This document shows, one piece after another, positions 34,881 to 45,860 of a DNA stretch of 64,000 bases. A program made the position numbers and the translations under genes. The notes beneath the pieces were generated by a model. That model was not told the origin of the DNA, searched no databases, and saw nothing but the letters and a program-made list of their open reading frames with translations. Positions within the stretch are counted from its first letter, which is position 1. Each line of letters begins with the position of its first letter. The stretch is from NCBI RefSeq assembly GCF_000276665.1, contig NW_004955472.1, positions 5,107,935 through 5,171,934 of the forward strand. Direction: 5' to 3'. This DNA comes from Chinchilla lanigera (Eukaryota > Chordata > Mammalia > Rodentia > Chinchillidae).

Positions 34881-35920
34881 TCTGTACTTTTTTATGACGG
34901 CATGTGAACCTTCCAGTCCCTCGTGGTTTATCCCTTCTTTTCTGAAGCATATATTGTATTATGAGGTGTAAAGCCAAGATTGTCGAATAAATAAATATAC
35001 TTGAAAAATCAGTGAAGAGAATTATCTGAAGAATTTTAAAGAAAGCAATACATGGCAAGGAAAAGGAATATTTCAAGTGAATTTTTCAGAAAGAATTGCT
35101 CTGAAAAATCAATGTAAAGAGAAAAATAAAAGAATTCATCAATCATTTGTCTCAAAGGAAAATATCCTTGGTAAAAGGAGCTCATAATGCAAAGCTTCTA
35201 CAATAGCAGCAAGAGGAAAATGAAGGAGTGAGAGTGATTGTAGAAGCCTAAACATGAGGAATATGAAAGAAAAAGTTAGAGCAATAGCAGGAAGCCAAGC
35301 TATGAAAAGTCTTGACATCTATAGGAAGAACTTTGAGTTCTATCCCGAGAAAGATAGAAATCCACTGAAGACACAGATATAAGAGTACCACTGTGATAAA
35401 AGAATTATCGTATTTGCAGAACACTGTAGAGCTATTGTGGGGAAAATTAAGTCCCATAGGAGATGCCTTAATAAGACTGCACAGCAGAGAAGATCTTTTA
35501 TTGATTTTGAAGGATGTTATAGCATGTTCATGTTATTGAAAAAGGGGAAAATGGGAAATATTTTTCCTACTGGAGATATTTTCATGAAGTTTTCAATCAA
35601 GGGATTCAAAATAAGCAGCTGGCTGATGCAGCTGCTTCAATTTCAGTCCAGTGAAAACTACGTCTCGGAGAATAAAACATTCTTGCCTAATATCACTCTT
35701 TATATTTTCCGAAATGTTCTTGTAGGCATCAATATTAATAAAGAAATAGAACAAATAATTCAGCATATATACGCAAATTCGTACTTTTTTTTGCCTGACT
35801 TGACTCAACTAAATACAACAGACAAATATTGTGACTTGAGGTGCCTAGATATATTGTGAGATGGATGATTAAAGTAAATTTTCATACAAAAGTGAATTTA
35901 TTTCTTTTTTTCCTGCTTGT
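34881..35920. other. Unassigned sequence with a possible ancient repeat at 35.27-35.43 kb
   Basis: The 35270-35430 part (AGGAAGCCAAGCTATGAAAA ... GGAAGAACTTTGAGTTCTAT) resembles an old mammalian interspersed repeat I cannot name. The 140-codon plus frame 35437-35859 has no recognisable domain, and its opposite strand is also open, so I do not call it a gene. Confidence 0.35.
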
Positions 35921-36056
35921 TTTGGTTTTTTGAGACAGGGTCTCACTGTGTGGTGCAAGGTGGTCTTGAACTCACTTACATAGCATGGGCTGGATTTGAA
36001 GTCCTGGTTCACCCTCCCAAATGCTATGATTACAGAGTTGCAACACCATGCCCAGA
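35921..36056 (-). mobile_element. B1-type SINE, antisense
   Basis: TTTTTTGAGACAGGGTCTCA, GTGGTCTTGAACTCAC, CACCCTCCCAAATGC and ATGATTACAGAGTTGCAACA give a nearly full antisense B1. GAATTT...TCTTTTTT occurs on both sides as a possible imperfect TSD. Confidence 0.93.
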
Positions 36057-36964
36057 ATTTCTTTTTTAACATGATTTATTCAAAGTACAGTCCTTTTGCA
36101 AAATCTTGCAAAGATTTTACTCCAAACTTTATGAGGTCAGATTTCCCTTTGATTTGCTATTGAGCTACTCTTTGGGAATGCTCGCCATCCTCCTAAAGAG
36201 CGATTACAGCAAAGGACGTGCTGGGTTAACTCACACAAATCTGAAGGTAGCACGAGATGAGCCCTCTCCACTAGGTACTTTCACCTTCTCAGTTGTAATT
36301 GTCCATTTTGGGTGACCGTGATTTTTACCTAGCAAGTCTGAAAATATTTAATTTTGCTTTTTAAATTATTTTGTTTACACAAATTCTTCATTATTCTATT
36401 TAGCTTAGCTTTCTAAATAAAATTTAGGAAATGACTATGAAATAACTTATTGTCTTCTCATAGAATTAGAAGCATGTAGAGTCCAGAGAAGTTGGGTAAA
36501 TCTCCCTTGGATCAAGCTTGACTGTTCAGTAGTGTTTTTCATCCACTAAATAACGTAACCCAGTCAGTTCTGATTTTATATACCATGCACGAGAGACGAA
36601 AACAAGTCTTCAAGCCCGAAATATTTAAGTAAGATATATATTTTAAAGCAATCATTTGGGCAACACTATGAATTACAGACTGTGTTGAAAACTAAGGGCA
36701 AAGAGACAAATCAAATGGTATTGACATAATGGGATAATAGACATAAATAAGAAAAAAAAGAGATAAAAATACTAAATAAAGGTACAAAGAACACAAAATT
36801 TTAGTCTTTAACAAATATTTCTGAGAAAAAATAAAAATTCATTTGTAGAAGATGGAAATTACATTGCTCTCAATCTGTACTAAAATTTATTCAAGATAAA
36901 TAGAAAACCATAAGGTCTGAAATATTAAAACATTTAATTCTCCTATTTGATCTCTGCAAAAGAT
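36057..36964. other. Unassigned AT-rich intergenic sequence
   Basis: No gene or repeat recognised. Confidence 0.4.
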
Positions 36965-38165
36965 GGATTGGTCTTAACAATGATAGTGGATGACTTAAAC
37001 TCAGTCAGGTGGTAACTCCAATTGCAGCTCCTGTATCGGATGTAGTTTCCTTGCTTAAGCAGATTAACACATCTGGTACGTGGCATTCAGCTTGGCAAAT
37101 GCCTGCTCCTTCATAACTATTCACAAGGCCTCCCAAAAAGGATTTGTTTTTAGGTGGCAAGGCCAGCAATACACCTTCACTAACCTATCTCCGGGTTACA
37201 TTATCTGTCCAGCACTTTGCCACAGCGTAGTTTGCAGGAATCTTGATGATCTGTTTCTTTTACAAAGTATTAACACTGGCCAACTTCATTAATGATATAA
37301 TGCTGCTTGCACCAAGTGAGCAGAAGATAGTGAACAATCTGGACTTGTTAGTAAAAGTATTTGCGTGCTGGAAGATGGGAAATAATTCAAATGAAATTCC
37401 AAGGTCCAGCTACCCCAGGGCAATTTCTAAGAGTTCAGTGATAAAGAGAATGAAAAGAAATCCCTTCCAAGGTGAAGAATAAGTCATGGCATCTGGTTCT
37501 CCCTACCAAAACTAAAACAGCCCAGGACCTAATGGATCGATTCGGATTTTTTGAGCCAACTATTGCTCAAGTAGTTGTGCTACTCTGGCCCATTTACCAA
37601 GCAACTAAAATGTCGCTAGTTGTCAGTGGGGCAACAAAAAAGGGAGAGTCTAAAATGGATTTCAGCTGCTTTATAGGCTGCTCTGCCTCTGACGCTATAT
37701 GATCCAGCAGATTCAATGACATGTCAGGTGTCAGTGGAAGGTAGGGAGGCTGTTTGGAGCCTATGGCTGACCTCTATGGATGAATCAGAGCAGAAGACTT
37801 TAGGATTATGGGGCAGGTCTCAGCCATCACTTGCAGACAACGACTCCCACCCTCCGGCAGTGCCTGGGCTGCTACTAAGCCTTAGGGAAAGCTGAACACT
37901 ACCATGCCACAGCAGGTTACCTTAGGACCTGAGCTCCAATCGTGAGCTGGGTATTATCGGATGCACGAAGTCATAAAGGTGGAAATGCATAGCAACAGTG
38001 CCCTGTTAAGTAGGAGTAATATCATATAGATATGTGATAAAGTGCATATTATTAGCTGACAGGGGAAGAGAACGCTAGGGCCTGGTTTACCAAAAATTCT
38101 GCATTTAATACTGGAACCACCCAAAAGTAGGCAGTTGCAGCTCTATAGCCCCTTTCTAGGACAGC
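36965..38165 (+). pseudogene. ERV-L-like endogenous retrovirus pol remnant
   Basis: Three short plus frames in different phases (37080-37292, 37243-37482, 37472-37702) read in order as parts of a class III (ERV-L type) reverse transcriptase: a palm segment, the active-site segment, then the connection. Text to about 38165 has the order expected of RNase H or later pol, with many stops. Frameshifts fall near 37270 and 37480. At the YXDD-box position the first Asp codon is replaced by Asn, so the fragment is dead twice over. No gag, env or LTR was identified nearby. The family is related to the one that mobilised MaLR elements such as those at 0.3-1.8 and 34.5 kb. The class is inferred from protein wording, not alignment. 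Confidence 0.68.
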
Positions 38166-38904
38166 GCTAGAAAAACGTTAACATGCATAGGTGATGTCTA
38201 TGAGTTACATCACTCTTTGTTTTAAATCTGTAAATTCTGTACTCTGTATCATTAGCATTTGGTAAATGCGTTGTCCTGATTGTAGGGCAAAACATGTTTC
38301 AAGTTTGTTGAGTCATATTTCTTGTTCTACATTTTTTTTAGCTTTGTACTCAGTAAACCATATCTTGAAACCTTGATGATTACAAATAGCTTTACTTAAA
38401 TAAGATTTATCTTCTCAGCAGTGAACTCACTCCTATAACAAGACTTTTTAGTTTCTATTTTATTGACTCATATTTCTGGATTACAGTGTTCTGTTTCAAT
38501 ACTTATTTGCAATCTATAATGATCAAGTTTAGCTATCATCACAAACATTCATCATTTCATTGTAGTGATGTTGGTCCACTGGTGAAACATTACAGAGCAG
38601 GAATATAATGTACTCTTTTGCACAGTAATAATTTATAGATCATGTTCAATAGTCTAGTAAAATCTGCAAAAGATATATTTGGTGTAGGAATTTTGAATGT
38701 TCAAGGGAGATAGTTTAATATAATGAGGATGATATAACTTAAAATTATATTGTATCTCACCCCCAGTAACAGGAAAATTGTTTGTTTCATAGCAGTTATT
38801 GCTACTCAGATTTATATTATTTTCAATTGCAAAAATAATTTTTAAATTTGAATGGTCTAAATTTGCAGAAAAGTAATGAAGTACTAGTAGTGAAAAGCTT
38901 TACA
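38166..38904. other. Unassigned AT-rich intergenic sequence
   Basis: No gene or repeat recognised. Confidence 0.4.
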
Positions 38905-39067
38905 AAATATAAAACTCCCCAGCACTTGGGAGGCTGAGGCAGGAAGATCATTGTAAGTTCAAGGCCAGCCTGGGCTATAAAATGAGTTCAAAACCAAACT
39001 AAACTGCATAGTGAGATCCTGCCTTAAAATGACCAAAAATGAAATAAATAAACCAAATATAAAACTC
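38905..39067 (+). mobile_element. B1-type SINE, sense, 5'-truncated, with 13-bp target-site duplication
   Basis: The element is 38918-39054: CCCAGCACTTGGGAGGCTGA, AAGGCCAGCCTGGGCTATAA, TAGTGAGATCCTGCCTTAAA and an A-rich tail. Repeats AAATATAAAACTC lie at 38905-38917 and 39055-39067. The B1 head with its A box is missing although TSDs are present, so it inserted in truncated form. Confidence 0.93.
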
Positions 39068-40719
39068 ACTTTATAATAGAAACACTAAATATTGGAGGTC
39101 TTAAATGATGCTAGAAATATTGCATCAAAATCCTGAAACAAAACTTATTAGATAAAGTAAATGAAATTCAAAATTTAGTAAGGAATTTTCCAAATTTTGT
39201 GCCATTTATTGGTAATTCAATATGTCTGGCTTTCTTTGCTGACCTTTACTATTTGATGATGTATTTGCTATATTTCTATTGATTTTGTGTTAATTATCCT
39301 TACAATAATTCAATACTGTGACTACATAATGATCTTTAAAAATAAAACATCACATTATGGTGTTAACTACTAATGCAACTAACACATTAGGTGACATTAA
39401 AGCCATTTTGGCAATTTTGACTATGCTATGCTTTTTCTCTTTACTCTTGGTAAGCATAAGCTTAATCTCTCCTTTGTTCTTTATTTCACTGAGAAGTTTG
39501 CAATTTTTAAAATGGTACAATTAATGCAATCAATTCCTCAGTTATAAATAACTAAGTTCTTCCACTGTGATAAAGTAGAATACTCTTGAGAACATTAGTG
39601 TCTGTCAAAATGGTCAATCAAAATTCTTAATTTATTTAGTTTCTAATTCGTGTGAAGTAGAAACATACAAATTAGTCTGAATTACAGAGAAATGACAGGA
39701 TGAGAAACTTGCTCTTTCACTGGGCCTTCTTCCCCATTCTGTGAATTGATTACCTCTGAGGTCTAAATACATCCCTGTGACACTGATTCTAATAAAAATA
39801 TGTTGACATTTGCTACATAAGCGATGACATACATTAGTTTTATGCCTAGAAAACACATGTAAGTGAAAAACCTTTGGAATGTCTGTCTGAGTTACTGTCA
39901 TTTTGATTGTAAGGAACCATAAACTATTCCAAGTACTTCAAACCAAGGAGTTAAGTGAAATAATAGGGGACAGGTGGTGCAGAAATATAACTGAGAAAGT
40001 CATCACAAAAGTGTTGCTCTTTTGAATGTATCAGCTCTGTCATCTTGCTCTGTCAGCTTGTATCAGCTCTGTCACCTTGTCTTTCTTAAGACCCATGTTT
40101 TCCTTTCTCTTGTGCACAAAGTAGAAAAGGGACGTCTTACCTTTATTTGTGACAGGGAATGGTGCTATGTTTTTAAAAGCCCATGACAAACCGATAGGCT
40201 GTGTTTGGTTTAAGCATTTCTTTTGTGAACAATAGACCATAATATCAACGGCAGACTAATACACGAAAAATGCCTTTGAACCATTTTCCTTATGCAGTGT
40301 AATTCACATAAAAATCCTTAGAATGAACAAATATTTCAAAATTTCTAACAAATGGGTGTGCACTGTGACAATTTCAGGAAAATTAAGAAATATTAAAAGG
40401 AAAATTAAAGAAAATTAAAAGGAAATATCTGTATTTTTACTTTACTAATGGACAACACCTGATGTCTTCTTGTAGTTTCAAATTTATGAATTAAAATGAG
40501 ATATTCAAAGGTTTTAAAGAAATGAGTTGATACTGTGGACATTTTAAGGATAGTAAGCCTTTCAATCCATGGAAACATTTGCTAGTATCACATTTGCTAG
40601 TATCTTGTTTAATCTTTTTCACCTATATTTTACAGACATCAATATACAATCTTTTATCTTGTTAATTAATTTTATCCCATAGTTTTGGTATTTTCTTCAT
40701 CATCTAAAAGTTCAGTGTT
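39068..40719. other. Unassigned AT-rich intergenic sequence
   Basis: No gene recognised. A local 32-bp duplication lies at 40029-40079 (TATCAGCTCTGTCATCTTG at 40029 and a near copy at 40061). Confidence 0.4.
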
Positions 40720-40890
40720 TTTTATTTTATTTTATTAGTACATGTTTGCAACTTACACAGTTTGTGATCATTTCAGGGAATGGTTACATGTGCATACCAC
40801 AGGATTTTTCTTTTCTTTTTTGTGACTCTTTTCTTTCTCACTTTCTGCTGCCTTCCATCTCCAATTTCCCTGTCCCATTTTTTTATTCTT
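40720..40890 (-). mobile_element. Probable L1 3' end, antisense
   Basis: A T-rich tail (TTTTATTTTATTTTATTAGT) leads into TTATTAGTACATGTTTGCAA (40732-40751), identical to 54915-54934 at the 3' end of the large antisense L1. Pyrimidine-rich DNA follows, the complement of a typical L1 3'UTR polypurine tract. Confidence 0.6.
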
Positions 40891-41217
40891 GATGATCTTA
40901 TTGAGCTTGCTCAAGTTATGGCCTAGAAAAGTTAAATTAACCAAAGTTATTAGGTGCTTGTACATGGCATATCTTTATTCTGCTTATTGCTACCTCCTCC
41001 ACATCCTCCATGCTTTTTCCTTTGTATTCTCTATGAGTGTAGAGAAACATTCAAAAGTAAGTTTATAGAGTCAGTTATCCAAAGCCCAGGGCACTGGGGA
41101 ATGGGTAACACAGGCGGCGGGAGGGGAGAAAAAGAAAAAAAAGGAAAAAGGTTTTATTTTTTTTTAGAGTACTCAGCTCTGTGGTATTAGAAGGAGGAAA
41201 CAGGAGGGGGTCAAAAA
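40891..41217. other. Unassigned sequence with a purine-rich stretch
   Basis: Includes GGCGGCGGGAGGGGAGAAAA and A-rich runs (41112-41160) just before the minisatellite. No gene recognised. Confidence 0.4.
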
Positions 41218-41748
41218 TCCCACTGACGGTGAAGATATGTTATTATATGTCTACATCCCATTGATGGTGAGGCTATGTTATTATATATTTAGATCCTATT
41301 GATGGTGAGGGTGTGCTATTGTATGTTTAGATCCCACTGATGGTGAGGGTGTGTTAATATATACTTAGAGCCCACTGATGGTGAGGATATGTTATTATAT
41401 GTCTAGGTCCCATTGATGGTGAGGGTGTGTTATTATATGTCTAGGTCCTATTGATGGTGAGGCTATACTATTACACATTTAGATCCCTTTGACGGTGAGG
41501 GTATGTTATCTTATATTTAGGTCCCATTGATGGGAGGGTAAGCTATTATATATTTAGATCCCATTGATGCTGTGGGTATGTTATCATATATTTGGATCCC
41601 ATTGGTGGGAGGGTAAGCTATTATATATTTAGATCCCATTGATGCTGTGGGTATGTTATCATATATTTGGATCCCATTGGTGGGAGGGTAAGCTATTATA
41701 CATTTAGATCCCATTGATGGTGACGCTATGTTATTATATATTCAGAAG
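41218..41748. repeat. 38-bp minisatellite, 14 units, with a 75-bp higher-order dimer
   Basis: The core is CCCATTGATGGTGAGGGT followed by ATGTTATTATATATTTAGAT. Unit marks fall at 41221, 41259, 41297, 41335, 41373, 41411, 41449, 41487, 41525, 41562, 41600, 41637, 41675 and 41712. The last six alternate 37 and 38 bp as an A-B dimer (A with GGGAGGGTAAGCTATT, B with GATGCTGTGGGTATGTTATC). The 25-residue periodic minus frame (41517-41714) only reflects the 75-bp period. Confidence 0.97.
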
Positions 41749-42172
41749 TGAATAACAGCGAGTACTTGGTGCAGAATTGGTAGTGAGAAATGGAGGTGGG
41801 AAAGGATTCTATGACTAATATAAAATATTAGAGAAAAAGTGAAAAGGGGACAAATGCACAAGGAGAGAGGAAAGAAAAGAAAGACTGCGAATGAATGAAG
41901 CACAGGAGGGAGATGTCAGGTGAAGCGGTGCAGACAAATGTGAGAGCGACACGAGGGGACGCAGAGAAGTCTGTCCCCTCCGTAACCTGTACTGGGAGGA
42001 AAGGGCAAGAGGAAGAGAAACACGTGCACAGACACGCTGATAGGAGAAAAGGCTAAACCAATGGAATGAACGTGGGGAAATATGCACAGGAGGCAAGAAA
42101 CAGCAAAGAGTAAACAAGAAATTAAAAAGGAAAACAAAAATTAAAACTTAAAAACACAGTCAAAAAGGAGTA
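41749..42172. other. Purine-rich tract between minisatellite and CpG block
   Basis: Plus-strand A/G-rich DNA (41820-41900 and 42000-42170), so the minus strand is pyrimidine-rich and gives Ser/Phe/Leu-rich chance frames (41815-42137). Purine tract followed by GC-rich DNA matches the order of an antisense L1 5'UTR, as at 59.4-59.8 kb. The link is inferred. Confidence 0.5.
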
Positions 42173-42920
42173 AAGTTCGCTGTTATGGCCGCGCGGCTCT
42201 GCTCCTCGGCCTGGCACGGCCTCCGCCCGCGCTGGAAGTCCAGGCTGCAGCACGGGGCTGGGGCGGAGGCCCGCTCGCAGTGGGAGAGCGCGAGCCTCCA
42301 GGCCGGTGTCGCGCAGGTTGGACCGGCTCCAGTGACAGCCCGTTCGGTTTTCGCAGCCGCTGCCCTTGGAGACGCCCGTCTGCTGGCCAGCTGCTGGCAG
42401 CCCCCTGTGACTGTCTTTCCCCCACCCACTCTGGGAAACTGACGGTGGGAAGCGGCCAAGGGGCCCTCCTGGGAGCCGGCTTCAAACACCCCTGCCGTCC
42501 GCACACCGCGCCTCCACCGCCTCCTGCTCCGCACAGCGGCCGGGCGCTGGCACCGAGCTCACCCACCGACTGCTGAGCTGGGAGCACCCTGGGCCAGCGG
42601 CGTCCGCATTCCCCTGCCGGCCCCTCTCAGAGGTCTCCCGGTGCGGGTGCTGTTCTCCGGCTCACGGTGAGCAGGAAAGGCGTTAGCTTCGGGCGGCCTC
42701 CCAGCCTGCAGCTCGCTGTCTCGTCTCCCCGCGGTGTGGCCGATTCCTTCTGCACCACTTGATCACATTTTCCTCTCCCCTGCCGGGTCCCTCGTGGTTG
42801 TAACCTCCACTCGCTCATTCCTCGGCAAGCTGCTGCTGTCCGGACTGTGTACACTTCGTCCTGGAGAGCTGTGTCGCGGGCGCTCACTGCTCTGCCACTT
42901 GCGGTCCCCCGTCTGGGTGT
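42173..42920. other. CpG-dense block (CpG-island-like) of unknown origin
   Basis: Hand count gives about 65 CpG sites in about 740 bp, in a window otherwise poor in CpG. The block starts sharply at GTTATGGCCGCGCGGCTC and ends at about 42920 where antisense L1 begins. Long frames exist on both strands (42160-42534, 42183-42587 and 42627-42998 minus; 42185-42442 and 42280-42576 plus). They overlap one another and have GC-driven Arg/Ala/Pro composition with no domain. It could be the 5'UTR of a young L1 in antisense, a retroviral LTR or leader, a retroposed island, or a real unmethylated promoter. I cannot decide. Confidence 0.6.
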
Positions 42921-42929
42921 TGTAATAAG

Positions 42930-44022
42930 TGGGATTTTTGTCCAATTTCCTATTGCAGATAGTTTATTGTTAGTGTAGAGAAACTCAAATGATTTCATGT
43001 ATGTTTATTTTGCACACTGCAACTTTACTGAGAACATTAGTTTACTCCCACCCTCTCCCACAATAGACCATTGAGGATTTTCTATATACAATATTATCTG
43101 CAAAGGACCATTCGAGCTCTTTTTTTCTGATTTGGATGACCTCCAACTTTGGCTAATTGCTCTGCCTAGGATTACCAATACTATTAGGCAGAAGAGGTGA
43201 GTGAGCACCAGAACTTTGCTCCTGATCTGTTACCACTGAGCGTAATTTCAGCTGTGGGCTTTTCATACCTGGGTTTTCTTATCATGAGATAATTTTCTAT
43301 TTGTAGTTTGTGAAACATTTTATGATGGAAAGGTGTTGATTTTTTCAAATGTTTTTCTTGCAACTATCAAGAGATCATGTGATATTTATCTTCTGATAAT
43401 AGTGTATGTTACATCAGTTGATCATATATATTCAACCATTTTTTAATCCCATTTGGTCATGGTGTGTTATCATTTTAATTCAAGCTAGTGATTAGTGTAT
43501 TAATATCTTACTGAGGAGTTTTGTATATATATTTGTCAGAGATATTGATGCACAGCTTTGTTTTTTCCTTTCTTTTCATGACTTTGCCTTTAGTATTAGG
43601 CAAAGTAAAATCATTTTGAGATTTTAAAATCATCTAGATATACTCCTCATAAAATCGTTTAGAGATATTCCTCTCCTTCCAAAAGTTTTGGAAGAGTTTG
43701 AAAAGTGTTGATGTTAATTCTTCAAATGTTGGTAGAACTCACCAGTGAAACTAATTAGTCTTGGACTAAGCTTTGCTAAGGGATTTTGATTACTGGCTTA
43801 ATCTCCATATGTGTTATAGATATTTTTAGAATTTTATTTCTTAATGATTTAGTCTTGATAGCTCAGATATTTATAGTAATTTATCCTTTTCTCTATGTAA
43901 TCCATTTTGTTTACTTATAATGGATTCCTAGTGGTATTTTACATTTTTATTTCTCAGACATTACTTTTAAAGTCTTTTTCAATTTCTAATTTTGTGTATC
44001 ATCTCTTTCATTTTTAGTTATT
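42930..44022 (-). mobile_element. LINE-1 ORF2 segment, antisense (inverted 5' part of a sense L1)
   Basis: Reverse-complement ORF2 text: AGAGAAACTCAAATGATTTC ... CACTGCAACTTTACTGAG near 42975-43035, RT region near 43430-43800 (CACCAGTGAAACTAATTAG...). It ends at about 44022 against sense L1 text, without its own tail, as expected of the inverted half of a twin-primed insertion. Confidence 0.75.
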
Positions 44023-44774
44023 CTACACAAGAGTTTAACATCCAAAATATATAGTGAACTCCTAGAATTTAAAACTAAATATATCCAATAATAAAAAAAG
44101 ACTTTAAACTTGAATACATATTTATAATATCATATATGAATAGCCAGAGGTTACATGAAAACTGTTCAGAAAACTTAAACATGAGAGAACTACAAATGAA
44201 AATTGGTGCTTTGAGATGTCAGCTCATACCTGTATGTTCAGATGTATACATATATATCCACAAAAAAAAGAAAGAAATGTTGACAAGGCTCTGGAGAAGT
44301 TGGAATCTTTACTCATTGTTGATAGAATACAAATTGGTACAGGTGCAATAAAGAAAAAAACAGTATAGAAAACTTAATACTAGAACTAACATATGGTCCA
44401 TTTCTGGGTGTTAATGCAAAATGAATCAAAATTAGTTTTTAGGAGGTATTGACATGCTGATTTTCAGTGAAGTACTTATAGCATCCAAGATGTAGAAATA
44501 AAGTAAACTAACAAATGAAGAAAATGTGGTTTGGGGAATAGGAAGCAAAGGTCTAAAAGGGAAGGGAAACAAGGAAGGAAAGAGGGTGAAGGAAAAAAGA
44601 ATAAAAGGGAAATGGGAATAAAGCTTTTGTGAACAAGGAGGGGAAGAGCAGCTGAAGGGAGAGGAGGGGGCTGGGAAAAAAGAAGCAAGACTTACCATGT
44701 GCAGATCCAAGTCTTATGATGAATGTGATCATTGTGCATACCTAAAGTGTACCAATAAAATTTGAAAAAAAAAA
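44023..44774 (+). mobile_element. LINE-1 3' segment, sense, with poly(A)
   Basis: Starts at AAGAGTTTAACATCCAAAAT (post-RT ORF2), passes the AATGTTGACAAGGCTCTGGA block and a polypurine stretch (44540-44690), and ends in ACCAATAAAATTTG plus A14. Together with the antisense piece at its left it forms one 5'-inverted L1 of about 1.85 kb. Confidence 0.85.
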
Positions 44775-44799
44775 AAAAGAAAATGTAGCATTTATGTAG

Positions 44800-45175
44800 A
44801 ATACAGTACTGTTTGATTTTAAAAAGCAAAAAATAAATTCCACAACATGTGACAACTTTAGTACTTTAAGATCGTTTTAAGCGAAATAATTCACTCACAA
44901 AAGTACAAGTACTTCCAAGTCTACATTTTTATGGTACCACAAATAGTCACATTCTCAGAATCAAAGCGTGCAGTCGCTGTCCGGAAGCGCGACGGAGTGG
45001 GAAGCAGGACACAGCACATGAGCATGGAAATGTCAGCTAACCGAGACGAACACGCCCCGCAGCCCCTTCGAACAGCATCCGACCGCTGTCGGCAATAACT
45101 TATTGTATGCATAAAACTTTTAAATGATTAGTTTACTGGTTAATATTCTTATCAAAATAAAATTAAAATAAGTTC
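44800..45175 (+). mobile_element. Old L1 (L1M-type) 3' end, sense, locally CpG-rich
   Basis: AAGCGAAATAATTCACTCAC ... AAGTACAAGTACTTCC ... TATGGTACC ... then ATAAAACTTTTAAATGATTA ... AAAATAAAA follow the 3'UTR order of old mammalian L1 families. The 44960-45090 part has many CpGs, unexpected for an old element. Confidence 0.55.
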
Positions 45176-45634
45176 TCTGTTCCCACTAAAATCAATGATT
45201 TCAGATTTGACTCACCACGAGTCTGTTTCAGAACTTTACCCAACTGCGAGTTTGTTTCCTAAATGAAGCCACCACAATTAGACTGAAGTATTCGTGGATA
45301 TCTGACATCTTTACCAGTCATGAAAAGCAATTAAAAATGATAATTGGCTACATGATCTCAGATGGGTTTTGCACAGAAGGAAATGAACCAGGTCCGCACA
45401 CAGGTGATGGTGTAACACTTCGGGATGGTTAGCTCACGTAGCCGATGATTTTGAAATGCCTAGTAGTGAGTAAGCTGTTCAGTAGTGAAGAAGCTGTTAG
45501 TACTTTCTTATGTTATCTTCTGGGAGGAAATATTGCCTAGTGCAAGCTGCTACCGTATTTTGGCTTATCTCACTATTTAATGCAGGAACAGGAAGATGTA
45601 TCTGAATCTCATAGTGTATAAGGTAGACAGGGAG
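45176..45634. other. Unassigned sequence
   Basis: No gene or repeat recognised. Confidence 0.4.
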
Positions 45635-45860
45635 AAGAGTGTGATGGCGCATACTTGGAATCCCAGCATTCCAGGAGGCTGTCAGGAATATTGCAAATCT
45701 GAGTCCAGCACGGGTCACTAAATGAGAACCTGTCTAAATAAAATAAAACAAAACAAAATAAAATAAAATATTTTTTAAAAAGGAGCTGGCACTGTAGCTT
45801 AGTAAGACAAACAAAATACTGGGCTTAGTTCTCAATACTAAAGAATAAATAAACCAAAAG
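45635..45860 (+). mobile_element. B1-like plus ID-like SINE pair (possible composite)
   Basis: A diverged B1 monomer (GTGTGATGGCGCATACTTGG, ATCCCAGCATTCCAGGAGGC ... ACCTGTCTAAATAAAA) ends in an A-rich linker. It is followed at 45782 by an ID-like unit (GGAGCTGGCACTGTAGCTTA ... CTTAGTTCTCAATACT) with its own A-rich tail. It is either a dimeric SINE or two neighbouring insertions. No outer TSD was resolved. Confidence 0.7.

Noticed and set aside
35437..35859. 140-codon plus-strand frame as a gene
   Set aside because: No recognisable domain, AT-rich composition, the opposite strand also open over part of it, no splice or promoter context. Kept as unassigned.
41517..41714. Periodic protein with 25-residue repeats on the minus strand
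   Set aside because: 75 bp is divisible by three, so the minisatellite dimer automatically gives a periodic frame.
41218..41748. CRISPR-like array
   Set aside because: Units are directly adjacent with no unique spacers, and the context is mammalian. It is a minisatellite.
42160..42998. Minus-strand frames of 123-134 codons in the CpG block as candidate genes
   Set aside because: Several long frames overlap on both strands, all driven by GC-rich composition (few stop codons), with no domain, signal or splice context.
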